64,000 nt of DNA from positions 57,241,614 to 57,305,613 of the forward strand of contig NC_083882.1 of NCBI RefSeq assembly GCF_032452875.1, read 5' to 3'. Positions within the stretch are counted from its first letter, which is position 1. Every line of letters starts with the position of its first letter. Of the stretch, positions 34,904 to 46,996 are shown piece after piece. Made by a program: the position numbers and the translations under genes. The notes below the pieces were generated by a model. The model was given only the letters and a program-made list of their open reading frames with translations, did no database searches and was not told the DNA's origin. The stretch comes from Bos javanicus (Eukaryota; Chordata; Mammalia; Artiodactyla; Bovidae).

Positions 34904-35491
34904 AGAGTAAGAAGTAAAAAAGGGATGGGGAAATTCTGAACTTTTCCCTGCTTCAGACCCAGTCTTGAAAAAAACCTCCCATAGCCAATTGGAAATGTCA
35001 CAAGCAAGACTTTCTTTGAAATTATCTGATAATTCTTCATTTAACCAAGATAATAACCCTTGATGTGTATAGTACCCAGCAGATATAAAACTTAACGTAT
35101 TTGAATTTATTTCTGCCAAGATAATTTTGGGCCAGATATAAATGTCTTCTTCAGCTATTCAGCAGATGAAGAGATGTTATCAAGTGTTCATTGAACATTT
35201 TTTTAAAATTCCTGTTTTAAAGATGTGGGGGATTGTAATTGAACTTGCTGTGCTTGATGTGCATTGAATTCAAATAATTCTCTTGAACACCCATCACAAA
35301 AGGTACCTTCAGCTTCATTTCATAGATTAGAAAATTGAGGCACAGTGTGAGAAATAGCTTACCCAGTAACATAAGGTGCGTATTTAGGATATGAACTTTA
35401 AACCAGTAATTTGGCTGTATAACTTGTTCCCTAAAATAGTATTTGCATTTTAGTAAGGTGGGTAAGAGGAGCTGATAATATTCAGGGCCTA
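34904..35491. other. Unique sequence, no gene seen
   Basis: A short antisense-MIR-like text (agaaaattgaggcacagtgt) lies near 35328-35400. Otherwise no feature was recognised. Confidence 0.45.
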
Positions 35492-35604
35492 CTTTTGTCA
35501 GTGTGCTGGCCATTGTATACATGCAGTATCACACAATTTGTATATTTCAGGCACAAATATATTTTACAGATAGGGAAACAGATGAATTTAAAGTTGCACG
35601 TGGC
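35492..35604 (-). repeat. MIR (minus), left part, split by Bov-tA
   Basis: The text acagatagggaaacagatga, aagttgcacgtggccacata is an antisense MIR core interrupted by a SINE and resuming at 35844. Confidence 0.65.
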
Positions 35605-35616
35605 CACATAGCCTAA

Positions 35617-35843
35617 CAGACTTTCCTTGTTGTCAGATGTTGAAGAATCTCCCTGCAATGCAATGCAGGAGACATGGGTTCGATCCCTGGGTGGAGAAGA
35701 TCCTTTGGAGAAGGGAATGGCAACCCACTCCAGTATTCTTGCCTGGAGAACTCCATGGACAGAGGAGCCTGGTGGGCTGTAGGCCATGGGGTCACAAAGA
35801 GTCGGGACATGACTGAGCAAGTAACACTTTCACTTCTTCACTT
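35617..35843 (+). mobile_element. Bov-tA SINE inserted in MIR
   Basis: The tRNA-like head (gactttccttgttgtcag, ggttcgatccctgggtgg) is followed by the body to gtcgggacatgactgagcaa and a cacttcttcactt tail. Flanks cacatagcctaa (35605-35616) and cacatagctaa (35844-35854) form a TSD with one indel. Confidence 0.9.
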
Positions 35844-35930
35844 CACATAGCTAATATGTAACCTCTGAGCCACCAGGGAAGCCCAATATGTGGCAGGCCT
35901 GGAGTAAAATCTCACTTTCTACTATCATGA
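35844..35930 (-). repeat. MIR (minus), right part, with a 25-bp insertion
   Basis: Antisense MIR text (cacatagctaatatgt, then ggcaggcctggagtaaaatc) is interrupted at 35860-35884 by 25 bases equal to the complemented extreme 5' end of Bov-tA and flanked by aatatgt repeats. Confidence 0.6.
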
Positions 35931-36920
35931 AATGCATTATATTTAAGAAGAGTTGTTTCTACTATGTCATCCTGAAAAACCTGGATTAGAAAAAAATAGT
36001 TTATTAATCAATAATTACGATGAATACTCCAAGATATGAACTTTGTATGTCATGCAAAGTGGAAGGATTATTGGGTGCTTGTGTTATTCAGCCAGTTAGA
36101 AGGTACAAGAGGGATAACAACAAAGAATATTTGAAAATTTCTGTTACAGAGTGTATCTCTTTTTATAGTATAGTCAATATCTATGAAGACTGTTTTACCA
36201 TCTCAGAATGACTCTGTTCCAATCTCATGCTATTCTAAACCACCCTCTCCCCAAACACCCAATTCCCTTTAGTCACATATCCTTCATGCTGCCATTTTAA
36301 ATCTGGACTTGCTGTTTGTTACTTTATTTCCCCTAAATTTGAATATTGAACGTTAAGCTTTTGTTTACTGGGATGGAAAATAACAAGGGGACAGGAATCA
36401 TAATGTGGCTTACCCTAACTCCGTAATTATGTGTTTCTTCAAATATGTATTGAATATCTACTATGTTCCAGGCACTGTGATAAATATTGGAAACACAACA
36501 GTTAATTAAATTTGACATCTGCTGAAGAAGCTCTTCAAAATTTATGTTCCTTTCCATCGATACTTATGGTTTTTCAACATAGAGCTGTCTCTTAACCAAT
36601 CATTTTTCTTGAAGAAATAACTGGCTGTCATCAATTTGGACACCAGCTTCAGTCATAAAAGTGCTTTGTGGACGCGGTATCACTTAAAAATTTGAAAGCA
36701 AGCAAAATTTCTTTAAGAACAGCTATAGTCAGCCTTGTCATTGGAATAAACTCCTGGGAGCTGATCCAGCATTGCAATTCAAAATGTACTGCCCATATTA
36801 ATATTTGGAAGTATTTTTAATAAAATATTATAGTATCTAATTCTTATGAGGAGGTAGTATAAGATGAGAGTTGTATATAAAACTTCAAATTCTTGTTTTA
36901 TCACTTACTGGCTATGTCAT
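35931..36920. other. Unique/ancient sequence, no gene seen
   Basis: An L2/MIR-like core lies at 36445-36515 (tattgaatatctactatgtt, ccaggcactgtgataaatat). No exon was recognised. Confidence 0.45.
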
Positions 36921-37189
36921 CCTGCTGCTAAGTCACTTCAGTCATCTCCGACTCTGTGTGACCCCATAGATGGCAGCCCACTAGGCTCCCCCGTCCCTGG
37001 GATTCTCCAGGCAAGAACACTGGAGTGGGTTGCCATTTCCTTCTCCAATGCATGAAAGTGAAAAGTGAAAGTGAAGTCGCTCAGTCGTGTCCAACCCTCA
37101 GCAACGTCATGGACTGCAGCCTACCAGGCTCCTCCGTCCATGGGATTTTCCAGGCAGGAGTACTGGAGTAGGGTGCCATTGCCTTCTCC
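36921..37189 (-). mobile_element. Dimeric BOV-A2 SINE (minus), full length
   Basis: Two monomers are joined by the tccaatgcatgaaagtgaaa linker, with a ctgctgctaagtcacttcag start and a gccattgccttctcct end. This is the uninterrupted counterpart of the BOV-A2 split by BovB at 4.4 kb. Confidence 0.92.
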
Positions 37190-38343
37190 TAATAACTTCA
37201 ATAATTATCTAAAACTCACTTTATTATTTCTCATTCTTTCATTCTTGCTTCATTGTTCAACCATAACTCTGGGATATACAGCTTTCAAATTAATTTTATC
37301 TTCTCTGTTGTTTTGTCATAAGTTTTCCACTTTTTTCCCCCCTTTATTCTGATAGTACTGCTTAAGATTGTCTTCTGTATCAATGATTCAGTTTTCTCAT
37401 GGGTAGATTTTGTTCTTTATTTTTCAAAACATATTTTAAGTGTCTAGCAACAAATTATTAACAACTCTATAAATTATTTCTTCAATTTATCCAGCTCTGT
37501 TTTCATTTTAATGTGGTATAACAATTTTTAAGAATTCTTTTTTTTTAAATTTAGGGGAAATCACAGATGCTATCTATATTTGTTTATTGTAGCTTGTCTT
37601 GTTCAGTTTTACTATTTTGCAAACTTTGAGACATGTTATTCCCTCTTATACTGAAAAAAAGAATAAGCATTTTCATTAGTTCTATACATTAATTTCTAAT
37701 TTGATTCTTCAATGAAATAAAGGGCTATAAAAGCCAGGGATTTGACCCAAAGCAATAGAGAGGATTCTCCTAGTCATTGCTCTTGTTACCATCCTCCAGT
37801 CATATCTTAAAGGGGATGGCTGTTTGCTCTCAGTTCATTTGCCCGCTTAGTGACCTAGAATCTTGACGTGATTTGGGTAAGAAGATCATTGGGCAGTTTC
37901 CATTGTGCCATTTGTTAAAGTGTTTATTTAATCAGCTGTGCCTCTTGCTACATTTACTAATGAAATTTTATTTTTGGCCTGGTTTCTACTTTAGGCAAAT
38001 TGTGTGTTTTTGTGTAATTCTTTCTTGTTTCTATTTCCTTCTGTTTCAAAGTAAACCCGGTAGGATCAATGAAAAACTCCACTTTGAAGTGTTTTTCTGT
38101 TTGATGTGGACCAACTTGCCCTATGCTATTGCTTCTCCCCTGTTATTACATAAAGATAAAGGGATGCTGACCCATCTATTTTTCTGCCCTGTCCACTTAT
38201 CCTTGCTTTTACAATCAACAGATATTAATGAACTCATATCAGAATTCCATAAACTTTCTTCCAATAATTTAGCACCAAATCTGACTAGACATCTTGACTT
38301 AATCTGGCTTTGTCTATCCCATTACTTTTTTTTGTGTGTGTGT
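37190..38343. other. T-rich unique/ancient sequence, no gene seen
   Basis: The T-rich composition suggests decayed antisense LINE sequence, but no family is nameable. The long open frame at 37873-38433 ends in SINE sequence and has no domain. Confidence 0.4.
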
Positions 38344-38447
38344 GTTCTTGCCTGGAGAATCCCAGGGACGGGGAGCCTGGTGGACTGCCGTCTATGGGGT
38401 CGCACAGAGTCGGATACCACTGAAGTGACTTAGCAGCAGCAGCAGCA
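38344..38447 (+). mobile_element. BOV-A2 3' monomer
   Basis: The text ttcttgcctggagaatccca, gactgccgtctatggggtcg and the final cagcagcagcagca tail define the 3' monomer. A GT-run (38332-38344) precedes it. Confidence 0.9.
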
Positions 38448-39880
38448 TTGTGGTAGTAATGAAGATTCATTCATTTATATTATTTCTCCCTCTCCTGCCC
38501 CTCTCCTCCCCTCATCCTCTTCCTTTTTCCTCCTAGGTCATTTAATTTGGAATTTCAGACAGAGGGAGTTATATGAGTGATTTTAAGAAGCACCCTCCCC
38601 AGAATTCTCTTAGAAATATAATTGAAGAACGTTGCAAAAATAGGAATTATAATTATTAAAATGGATGTGCCTTGGCCTTTTTTCATTTTATCTTAGTGTT
38701 CCCTGGATATTGTGTTTATTTACCTTTATTTATTTATTTTTTGCTTTCTGTCTTTGTTATATTAAACTTAATTTGTTGGTTTTCAACTTTCTCAGTGATT
38801 TAGAAAGCACATACTCTGTTTTAAATTCTGATTGTCTGGTGGCCTCTGCCTGCTATATAATAAGTATTACATCATTTACACCCTTCCCCCCTTCATTGTC
38901 TTGGTTACACTTGCCCATCCAAGAAGTTTTTCTATAAATTTGGAAACTATCCCAGTGTTGAAATTTCTTCATAATTAAACACAGCCACCCTCCTCACTGT
39001 TTTGAGCATAATCACAATGAATTCTAATTTTCTGTTTATTTGCTGCCACTAGCACCCACTAATAAACTGTAATCTGTTAAGAACATGTTCTTACTAATTT
39101 TTATCACCAAAGTTGAAATCCTCACCTAACAACAGTAGATATTCGTTTTTATTTTGTTTTTGAAAAATTGGCATGCAAAAATGAGGAAATGTAAACCTCA
39201 TTTAAATATTTTATTTATTTTTCCTTTTAACTGTAAAACATATTTTGCTGAAAAAAATGATTCAGAATGCAAATAGAGATTTATTCAAAGCTGCACTAAT
39301 TGGGAGGTATTGCTAAGACAACAGTTGCTGATTCCTTGTTAAACATTTTTAGATTAAAGTAAAGTGAAAAGGACAATGTGAAAATGAAAGGATAGTGAAA
39401 AGACTTAAAAAGAGAGCAATGGCTTATTTTACCCTGTTGTACTCCCCAGGACCTTTCCCAGGAACAACCTTTCTTTTAGTTCTTAATATTCTTTATTCTG
39501 GCATTTTCCTCTGTATTTACAAATTATATACTTATGATGCACTTTATTATTTGTTAAATTTAGATACAGTCTATTGATTTCCTCTCAAATTGCTTGTAAT
39601 TTAACTTTTCATACTACCACTGCATCACCACCACAATCCCTCTTCCTTTACTTTCCCAGTAAAGTTTATCAATTTTGATTAAATCACTAGTTAATAAATA
39701 TATTATTATCATATTATAATATTTTAGTGCTTTGTCAAGTGATAGTCAAATAGTATACTGATTAATTCCCTTTTTATGAGTTCTTTTTTTCTTGAATAAC
39801 TCATTTTTCATTTGCTTTATTTTTATTAACTCTTCCATAATTTCTTAAGTGTTCAAAAATAATTTATTAAAGGCTTAGCA
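38448..39880. other. AT-rich unique sequence, no gene seen
   Basis: No young repeat, CpG cluster or exon is visible. Confidence 0.45.
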
Positions 39881-40740
39881 ATTATTTTTCCTTGTACTCA
39901 AACATAGATGATTGTAATTTTTTTTTTCTTCCCTCTTGAAGATGCTACTCCATCTTACCTGTCTCCTTCTACTCCAGACTTCAAGATTGTTGCAGAGCTG
40001 TTGTCCTGGAACTTCTCTTTTCAGTGTTCTTGTTTTTATATCTCTTTTTGATTCCATGTCTTTCACTTTTTTGATTTGCTGTCTTATTTTACTAAGATAT
40101 TCTCTAGTAACTTCCTAAGAAAGGATGTTTGAGGAGTTAATTGTTTGAGCCTTTGCATGTCATAAAATGTCTTTTTATCCCCCTCCCTACAAAGTTGATG
40201 AACTATTTAGCTAGATAATGAATTCTAAGATAGAAATTACTTCCTCACAAAACTTTTACAGAATTATATTGCTGCTCATTTTAACAGACATTTGCTTTCC
40301 AATAGCCTCACATCATTCCGGATCCAAATATGTTTTACAACTTTTAAATTTACTTGTTTATTTTTTTCTCTCCCAGTCTCTTGTTCCTCACAATACCAAC
40401 TCTTCTAAAGGGTTAGGATCTTCTCTTTAACTTGGTATTCTGAAATCTCATAATGGCAAGCATTGGTTCTAATTATTCTTTATGCTGGTACTTATAAGTC
40501 CTTATTTTAATATATAAAACTGATGCCTGTTAATTCTGGGAGGCTTTCCTATATTATCTCTATAACACTTCTCTACATTTTATCCATTTTTTTCTTAAGC
40601 TACTATAAGATAGATTTTGAAAATTGTGACTTCTCAAATTATCTTTTATTTTCTCCTATTTTCATCTATTTGTATTTTTTATTTTTGTTCCATTCTTCTA
40701 TATATACTCTATATGTTTATACACACATATGCACATGTCT
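39881..40740. repeat. Ancient LINE-like repeat
   Basis: The text aacttcctaagaaaggatgt, gcctttgcatgtcataaaat, aactatttagctagataatg and ttaggatcttctctttaact follows a widely dispersed ancient mammalian repeat. I recognise the pattern but cannot name the family with certainty. It is strongly decayed. Confidence 0.45.
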
Positions 40741-40754
40741 ATATTAATACATTA

Positions 40755-40764
40755 TGTGTGTGTG

Positions 40765-40804
<40 letters not shown>
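40755..40804. repeat. (TG)n/(TA)n microsatellite
   Basis: (TG)n with an internal (TA)n and a further (TG) run of about 13 units. Confidence 0.95.
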
Positions 40805-40805
<1 letters not shown>

Positions 40806-40829
40806 ATTTATATATGTATGCTACAGCTA

Positions 40830-41040
40830 CAGCTTCCTAGGTGGCTTAGTGGTAAAGAATCTGCCTGCCAATGCAGGAGGCACAGGTTTGATCCCTGGGT
40901 CAGGAAGAGCCTATGAAGTAGGAAATGGCAACTCACTCCAGTATTCTTGCCTGGCAAATTCCGTGGAGGAGGAGCCTGGTGGGCTACAGTCCATGGAGTC
41001 GCAAAGTGTTGGACATGACTAAGTGAGGAGCACAGTGCAG
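40830..41040 (+). mobile_element. Bov-tA SINE
   Basis: It begins agcttcctaggtggcttagt with a tRNA-like head (caggtttgatccctgggtca) and ends ttggacatgactaagtgagg. It is near full length with no convincing long TSD. Confidence 0.9.
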
Positions 41041-41376
41041 TACCTGCTACATGCATTTATTTTTTATTTTAAAAGCCTTGAAGTATATTTGGCATATTAT
41101 AAACTGCATGTAATTAAGTATACAGTTTTATAGTTTTTGACTATGTACACACCAATGAAACCAAACTATATTCAATATAATATTGTTTATTTCTGAAATT
41201 TTCCACGTAGCACTCCTTTCCTCACCTGCCTGTCCCCCTTGCCCCCAGACTATAACCAGCATACTCTCTGACACTGTAGATTGCTTTTGCATTTTCTGGA
41301 ATTTTATGTAAGTGCCATAATTTTATGTAAATGGTATATATTTTATCTTTTTGTTTACTCAATGTAATTATTTTAT

Positions 41377-41854
41377 CAGTTCAGTTCAGTTGCTCGGTCA
41401 TGTCCGACTCTTTGCGACCCCATGGATTGCAGCACAGCAGTCTTCCCTGTCCATCACCAGCTCCCAGAGGTTGCTCAAATTCATGTCCATCAAGTCGGTG
41501 ATGCCATCCAACCATCTCATCTGCTGTCACCTTCTCCTCTTGCCTTCAATCTTTCCTAGCATCAAGGTCTTTTCCAATGAGTCAATTCTTTGCATCAGGT
41601 GGCCAAAGTATTGGAGTTTCAGCTTCAGCATCAGTCCTTCCAATGAATATTTAGGACTGATTTCCTTCAGGATGGACTAGTTGCAGTCCAAAGGACTCTC
41701 AAGAGTCTTCTCCAACACCACAGTTCAAAAGCATCGATTTTCTTTAGCACCCAGCTTTCTTTATAGTCCAACTCTCACATTCATACATGACTACTGGAAA
41801 AACCATAGCTTTGACTAGATGGACCTTTGTTGGTAAAATAATGTCTCTGCTTTT
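41377..41854 (-). mobile_element. 5'-truncated BovB with 12-bp TSD
   Basis: Plus text from cagttcagttcagttgctcg through the complemented C-terminal RT region to atgtctctgcttt. A perfect direct repeat taattattttat flanks it at 41365-41376 and 41855-41866, so it was inserted into the old LINE backbone. Confidence 0.95.
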
Positions 41855-41947
41855 TAATTATTTTATATTCATTTGTATTATGTATATCCATAGCTCATTT
41901 CTTTTATTGCTGATTAGCATTTGATTATATTGATTATAATGTGTTAT

Positions 41948-42375
41948 TTCCTATTGCTGCTATAATGAATTACTGCAAATTGATTGACTTAAACTTACAA
42001 CTTTCATTTTTGGAGGTCACAGTCCAAAATGAATTTCACCAAGATAAAGTCAAATTGTTGGCAGAACTAGTTTGTTTTGGAGACTCTAAGGGGAGAATGC
42101 CTTTCCTTGCCTTTTGAGCTTCTAGAGACTGCCTGTTTCTCCCCCCTGTTGCCCCTTCCCCCATTTTCAAGGTGTGAAGTTACAGTCCTGGCTTTTGTCA
42201 CCACATGGTTTTATCTTCTTAGTCAAATTTTGGTCCTCCCCCAGTTTATAAGGACATTTGGGATTATATTTACAACTCACGCAAGTAATCCAGGAGAATT
42301 TCCTTACCTGAAAATCTTTAACTTTATCACAACTGCAGAGTCCTTTCTGCCCTATAAGGTCACATTCACAGGTTA
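41948..42375. repeat. Ancient interspersed repeat, unnamed family
   Basis: The text tattgctgctataatgaatt, tggaggtcacagtccaaaat, taaggggagaatgcctttcc, gagcttctagagactgcctg and tttataaggacatttgggat is a recurring mammalian pattern of LTR-like type. A second copy is at 49258-49690. I do not assign a family. Confidence 0.55.
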
Positions 42376-42759
42376 ATGGGAAGAGGACTTGGATTATTCA
42401 ATCACATATAGATATACTGAAAGTAATTTATCCACTCACCTGGTGATGGTCATTTGAGTTGTTTCCAGTTCGATTTGATGGTTATTACAATAAAGGGACT
42501 ATGAACATTGAGTGAATGTTTTTGTGTGTAGATATATTTTTTCACTTCTCTCAAATATCCAGGAGTCAAATGGCTAGATTGTCCTGTAGATATAGTTTTA
42601 ACTTTTTAAGAAACAGACTGTTTCTCAACATGGTTCTGTCATTTTATATTTCTACTTTAGCACTATGTAAGAGTTCTAATTCCTTTATTAATTCCCCAGC
42701 ACTTCTTAATTTTAGCCATTCTAACAGGTGCTTAGTAGCGGTATGCCATGGTCATTTTT

Positions 42760-42960
42760 AAAAGACCTTGATGCTGGGAAAGATTGAGGGCAGGAGAAGG
42801 GAGTGAAAGAGGATGAGATCGTTGAACGGCGTCATCAACACAATGGACATGAGTTTGAGCAAACTCCAGGACATGGTGAAGGACAGGGAAGGGAAGACTG
42901 ACATGCTGCAGTCCATGGAGTCGCAAAGAGTAGGACATGACTTAGCGACTGAAGAACAAC
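42760..42960 (+). mobile_element. BovB 3'-end fragment
   Basis: aagaccttgatgctgggaaa through gtaggacatgacttagcgac is the last 200 bases of BovB, diverged, with tail gactgaagaacaac. It sits in the old LINE backbone. Confidence 0.9.
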
Positions 42961-42974
42961 AGTGATTCATTATA

Positions 42975-43195
42975 GGGGCTTTCCAGGTGACACAGTGGTA
43001 AAGTGTTTGCTTGCCAATGTAGGAGACACAGATTCAGTTCCTGGGTCAGGAAGATCCCCTGCAGGAGGAAATGGTAACCCACTTCAGTATTCATGCCTGA
43101 AAAAAATCCCATGGATAAAATGAGCCTGGCAGGCTACCATCCCATGGGGCCACAAAGATTTGGATACGACTGAGCACAAGCATGAACAGGAGCAG
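42975..43195 (+). mobile_element. Bov-tA SINE
   Basis: It starts ggggctttccaggtgacaca and ends tttggatacgactgagcaca. The body is diverged (tgcctgaaaaaaatcccatg), indicating an older copy. Confidence 0.9.
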
Positions 43196-43359
43196 TAATT
43201 TATTATGTTGAGCATTTTTTCATGTGCTTATTTTTTCTCCACGTATCTTCTTTAGTAATGCATCTTTCCATATCTTTTCCCCATTTAAAAAATTTGATTA
43301 TTTGGGTTTTTTCACTTGGGATATTCATTATGTATTACATACATACTAATACTTTGTTC

Positions 43360-43805
43360 GAAGAAGTCAATGGCACCCCACTCCAGTACTCTCGCCTGGA
43401 AAATCCTGTGGACGGAGGAGCCTGGTGGGCTGCAGTCCATGGGGTTGCGAAGAGTCGGACACGACTGAGAGACTTCACTTTCACTTTTCACTTTCATGCA
43501 TCGGAGGAGGAAATGGCAACCCACTCCAATATTCTTGCCTGGAGAATCCCAGGGACAGAGGAGCCTGTTAGGCTGCCGTCTATGGGGTCGCACAGAGTTG
43601 GACATGACTGAAGCGACTTAACAGCAGCAGCAGAGCGACTTCACTTTCACTTTTCACTTTCATGATTGGAGAAGGAAATGGCAACCCACTACAGTGTTCT
43701 TGCCTGGAGAATCCAGGGACAGAGGAGCCTGTTAGGCTGCTGTCTATGGGGTCGCACAGAGTCGGACACGACTGACATGACTTAGCAGCAGCAGCAGCAG
43801 CAACA
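43360..43805 (+). mobile_element. Expanded BOV-A2 array (more than two monomers)
   Basis: Monomer A (43360-43492, ending cactttcacttttcacttt), monomer B (43500-43632, ending aacagcagcagcag), then a repeat of the monomer A tail and linker (43633-43671), then a second monomer B (43672-43805, ending in cagcagcagcagcagcaaca). The standard BOV-A2 has one A and one B, so this copy carries a partial duplication. Confidence 0.85.
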
Positions 43806-45251
43806 GCACTTTATTAGATATAAAATTTACTCCCAGACTATGGCTTGTCTTTTCATCCTCTTAATAGAATCTTTTGTTGAGGAAATGTTTTTAATTTTAT
43901 GAAGTAGAATTTTTCAGTTTCTTTCTTTTATGGGTCACACTTTAGGTATCATATCTAAAATATGCTTGCCTAACTGGGTGTCATAAATGTTTCCTTTTAT
44001 GTTTCTTTTTAGAAGTTTTTATAGTTTTAAGTAGTCATAACATTTGTTTCAATGATCTGTTTTGCATAAATATTTTATATGGTGTTCTATATGGATCAAA
44101 GTGTCTTTTTCATATGCATATCCAATTGTTCCAACATCATTTGTTGAAAATAGTGTCCTTTTTTCTCTGAATTGCTTTTGCAATTTGTCAAAAATCAGTT
44201 GTTCATATATGTGTGTGGATCTATTACTGAGCTATTTTCATTCCATTGTTCTGCTAGTCAGCCTTTACACCAGTTTCACACTGCCTTGATTACTGTAGCT
44301 TTATGATAAATGTTGAAATTCAGTTAACATTACTCATTTGTTGTTTTTTAATGTTCTTTTATCTATACTCTGTTACTTGCATTTTCATATGAAACTTAGA
44401 ATAAGTTTATTCATTTACACTTTATAAGACTGTTGGGATCTTGATTAAATCTATAGGCCAATTGGCAGAGAAATGGCATCATAATATTCTTTTGACTTAC
44501 AAGACGGTATATCTTATATTTTTTATTCAATATTGTGTTTGGGGTTTGTTTTATATATATATACACACACACATTTAGTTTCAACAAATTTAGGAAAAAA
44601 AAATTGGCCATTAGTTTTACCCCATTCTCTTTTGTAGTCTCCATTTACACATAAATTAGGTTACATGAAGTTGTCCCAAAACTCAGTTCTGCTGTCTTCA
44701 TTTAATTGTTTCTTCAAATTTTTTCCATTATGCCATGTTCAAATTCACTGCTTTATTTCTTCAGTAATTATTATTAATCTTATTCAATGCATATTTTTTT
44801 GTTTTATACAATTTTGGTTTTATTTCTAGAAGTTGAGTTTTTTTTTTTTTTTTCAATTTCATGCTTCTACTCTGATCATGTGAAATAAAATTATAATAAC
44901 CATTTAATGTCTTTATTTACTAACTCTGTTATGTGTGTCAGTTCTGGGTTAATTTTGATAAATTTTCTTGTTACTATGTTTCAATTTTAACTTTTTTTTG
45001 AATTCCTAGTATATATATTTTTAATTAGAAACCATACACTGTCAGTTTTACCTTGCTGAATGCTGGACATTTTTATATTTCTATAAATATCATTGAGCTT
45101 TTTTCTAGAGGGCAGTTAAGTTACTTGAAACTACTTTGACTCTTTTATATCTTGCTTTTAAGTTTTGTGAAGTGGGATCAGAGCTCAATCAAGGAATTTC
45201 TCACTATAGTGCAAGGCTTTTTGAATGTTGAGATTTTCTGGTCTAGTTAGT

Positions 45252-45441
45252 AGTTGGCACTAGCGGTAATGAACCCACCTGCCAATGCAGGAGACAAGAG
45301 ATGTGGGTTTGATCCCTGGGTCAGGAAGATCCCAACCTGCCCTGTTGCCTGGAGAATCCCATGGACAGAGGAGCCTGGTGGGTTATAGTCCATGGGATGG
45401 AAAGAGTCAGACATGACTGAAGCAACTTAGCGCGCACACAG
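45252..45441 (+). mobile_element. Bov-tA SINE
   Basis: A tRNA-like head (tggcactagcggtaatgaac, gtgggtttgatccctgggtc) is followed by a shortened body and the end agacatgactgaagcaactt. The short repeat tctag occurs on both sides. Confidence 0.85.
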
Positions 45442-45539
45442 TCTAGCTCGTGGGCACAGGCACTGTCCCTGGAATGTATGAGTACTGCGTATTGTAAACT
45501 CGAATTCTTTGGAATGGAACCAGTTGCATATCTAGAGAA

Positions 45540-46996
45540 GGTCCTGCATTGACATTGGTTTTGGTGGTGATTTTTTTTTTTTTTTTTGATATAACACCAA
45601 AAACAAAGGCAACAAAAATGAAAATAAACTAATGAAACTAAAGAGTTCTGTTCAGCAAAGGAAACCATCAAAACAAAAAGGCAACCTACCACATGGAAGA
45701 AAATGTTTCAAATCATTTATCTGATAAGGGGTTAATATTCAAAGTACATAAAGAACTCATACAATTCAATAGCAGGAAAAAAACCCAATCAAAAAATAAG
45801 CAGAAGATCTAAACAGACATTTTCCCAAGAAGACCATACAGATGACTGCTGCTGCTGCTGCTAAGTCACTTAAGTTGTGTCCAACTCTGTGCGACCCCAC
45901 AGACGGCAGCCCACCAGGCTCCCCCGTCCCTGGGATTCTCCAGGCAAGAACACAGGAGTGGGTTGCCATTTCCTTCTCCAATGCATGAAAGTGAAAAGTG
46001 AAAGTGAAGTCGCTCAGTCGTGTCTGACTCTTAGCGACCCCCTGGACTGCAACCCACCAGGCTCCTCCGTCCATGGGAGTTTCCAGGCAATACAGATGGC
46101 TAACAGATCCTTAATAGGTGTTCAACATCAGTAATCATCAGGGAACTGTTAAAACCACAATAATTTATCACCTCATACTTGTCAGAGTGGCTATCGAAAA
46201 GATAAGAAATAACAAGTGTTCGCAAGGATACGGAGAAAAAGGACCCTGTGCACTGCTGGAGGAATGTAGATTGGTGCAGACACTGTGGAAAACACTACGG
46301 AGGATCCTCAGCACATTAAAAATAGAACTATCACATGATCCAGCCATTTCACTTCTGGGTATTTATCTGAAGAAAATAAAAACACTAAATGGGAAACATA
46401 TATACACTCCCGTGTTCATTGGAACGTTACTTACAGTAGCCAAGATACAGAAACAAGTTGAATGTCCATCAGTGGATAGATAGAAAATAATTCAGCTGTA
46501 AAAAAAAAAAAAGAAATCTTGCTATTTGTGACAACATGGATATCCCTCAGGGACACTATGCTAATTGAAATGTCAGACAAAGAAAGACAAACACCGAATG
46601 ATCTCACTTATATGTGGGATCTTAAAAAAAATGACCCAAGTTCATAGATGCAGAGAACAGATGGGTCGTTGCCAGAGGCAGAGGGGTGGGGAGGGTGAGC
46701 AGAATGGGTGAAGGGGGTTAAGAGGTAGAAACTTCCACTACTTACCTACCTTAATAAATAAGCTGTGAGGATGGAATGCATGACACAGTAACTAGTTAAC
46801 AATAATGTATTATATATTTGAAAGTTGCTAAGAGAGTACTTCTTAAAAGTTCTCATCACAAGAAATATTTTGTAGCTATGTCTAGTTACAGATGTGTATT
46901 AGTTTGTGATCATTTAACAGTACACACAAATACTTAATCATTACGTTGCACATCTAAACTGATATGTCAATTACTCCTCAGTTTAGAAAAAAAAAA
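45540..46996 (+). mobile_element. Older L1 3' end (ORF2 end plus 3' UTR), with nested BOV-A2
   Basis: ORF2 C-terminal text (gacattggttttggtggtga, ctgttcagcaaaggaaacca, gtgttcgcaaggatacggag, gatccagccatttcacttct) leads into a 3' UTR (gatgcagagaacagatgggt, aaatacttaatcattacgtt) and an A10 tail at 46987-46996. The open frame 46118-46483 preserves part of the C-terminus (NKCSQGYGEKGPCALLEECR). A T-run at about 45572-45587 interrupts ORF2. Confidence 0.85.
45845..46089 (-). mobile_element. Dimeric BOV-A2 in old L1, 9-bp TSD
   Basis: ctgctgctgctgctaagtca through tgcatgaaagtgaaaagtga to gtccatgggagtttccaggc shows both monomers. The repeat atacagatg at 45836-45844 and 46090-46098 is the TSD. Confidence 0.93.

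Larger units (their letters stand above)
41050..45250 (-). repeat. Very old LINE (L1M-like) backbone, antisense, with many insertions
   Basis: Outside the younger insertions, the plus text follows antisense mammalian L1: tttgactatgtacacaccaa near 41140, gttgtttccagttcgatttg and ttttagccattctaacaggt (42455-42730), cattttttcatgtgcttatt (43210), then long T-rich text including ttccaacatcatttgttgaa (44130) and ccttgattactgtagcttta (44283). The segment 44650-45250 continues in the same style. I take this as one or more ancient copies. Boundaries are approximate. Confidence 0.55.

Noticed and set aside
37873..38433. 186-codon plus-strand open frame that could look like a gene.
   Set aside because: It runs from T-rich decayed sequence straight into a BOV-A2 monomer (from 38344), has no domain, and lacks promoter or splice context.
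43360..43805. Evenly spaced repeats that could suggest a CRISPR-like or satellite array.
   Set aside because: The units are BOV-A2 monomers with BovB-derived ends, and this is a mammalian genome; no spacers or cas-like genes exist.
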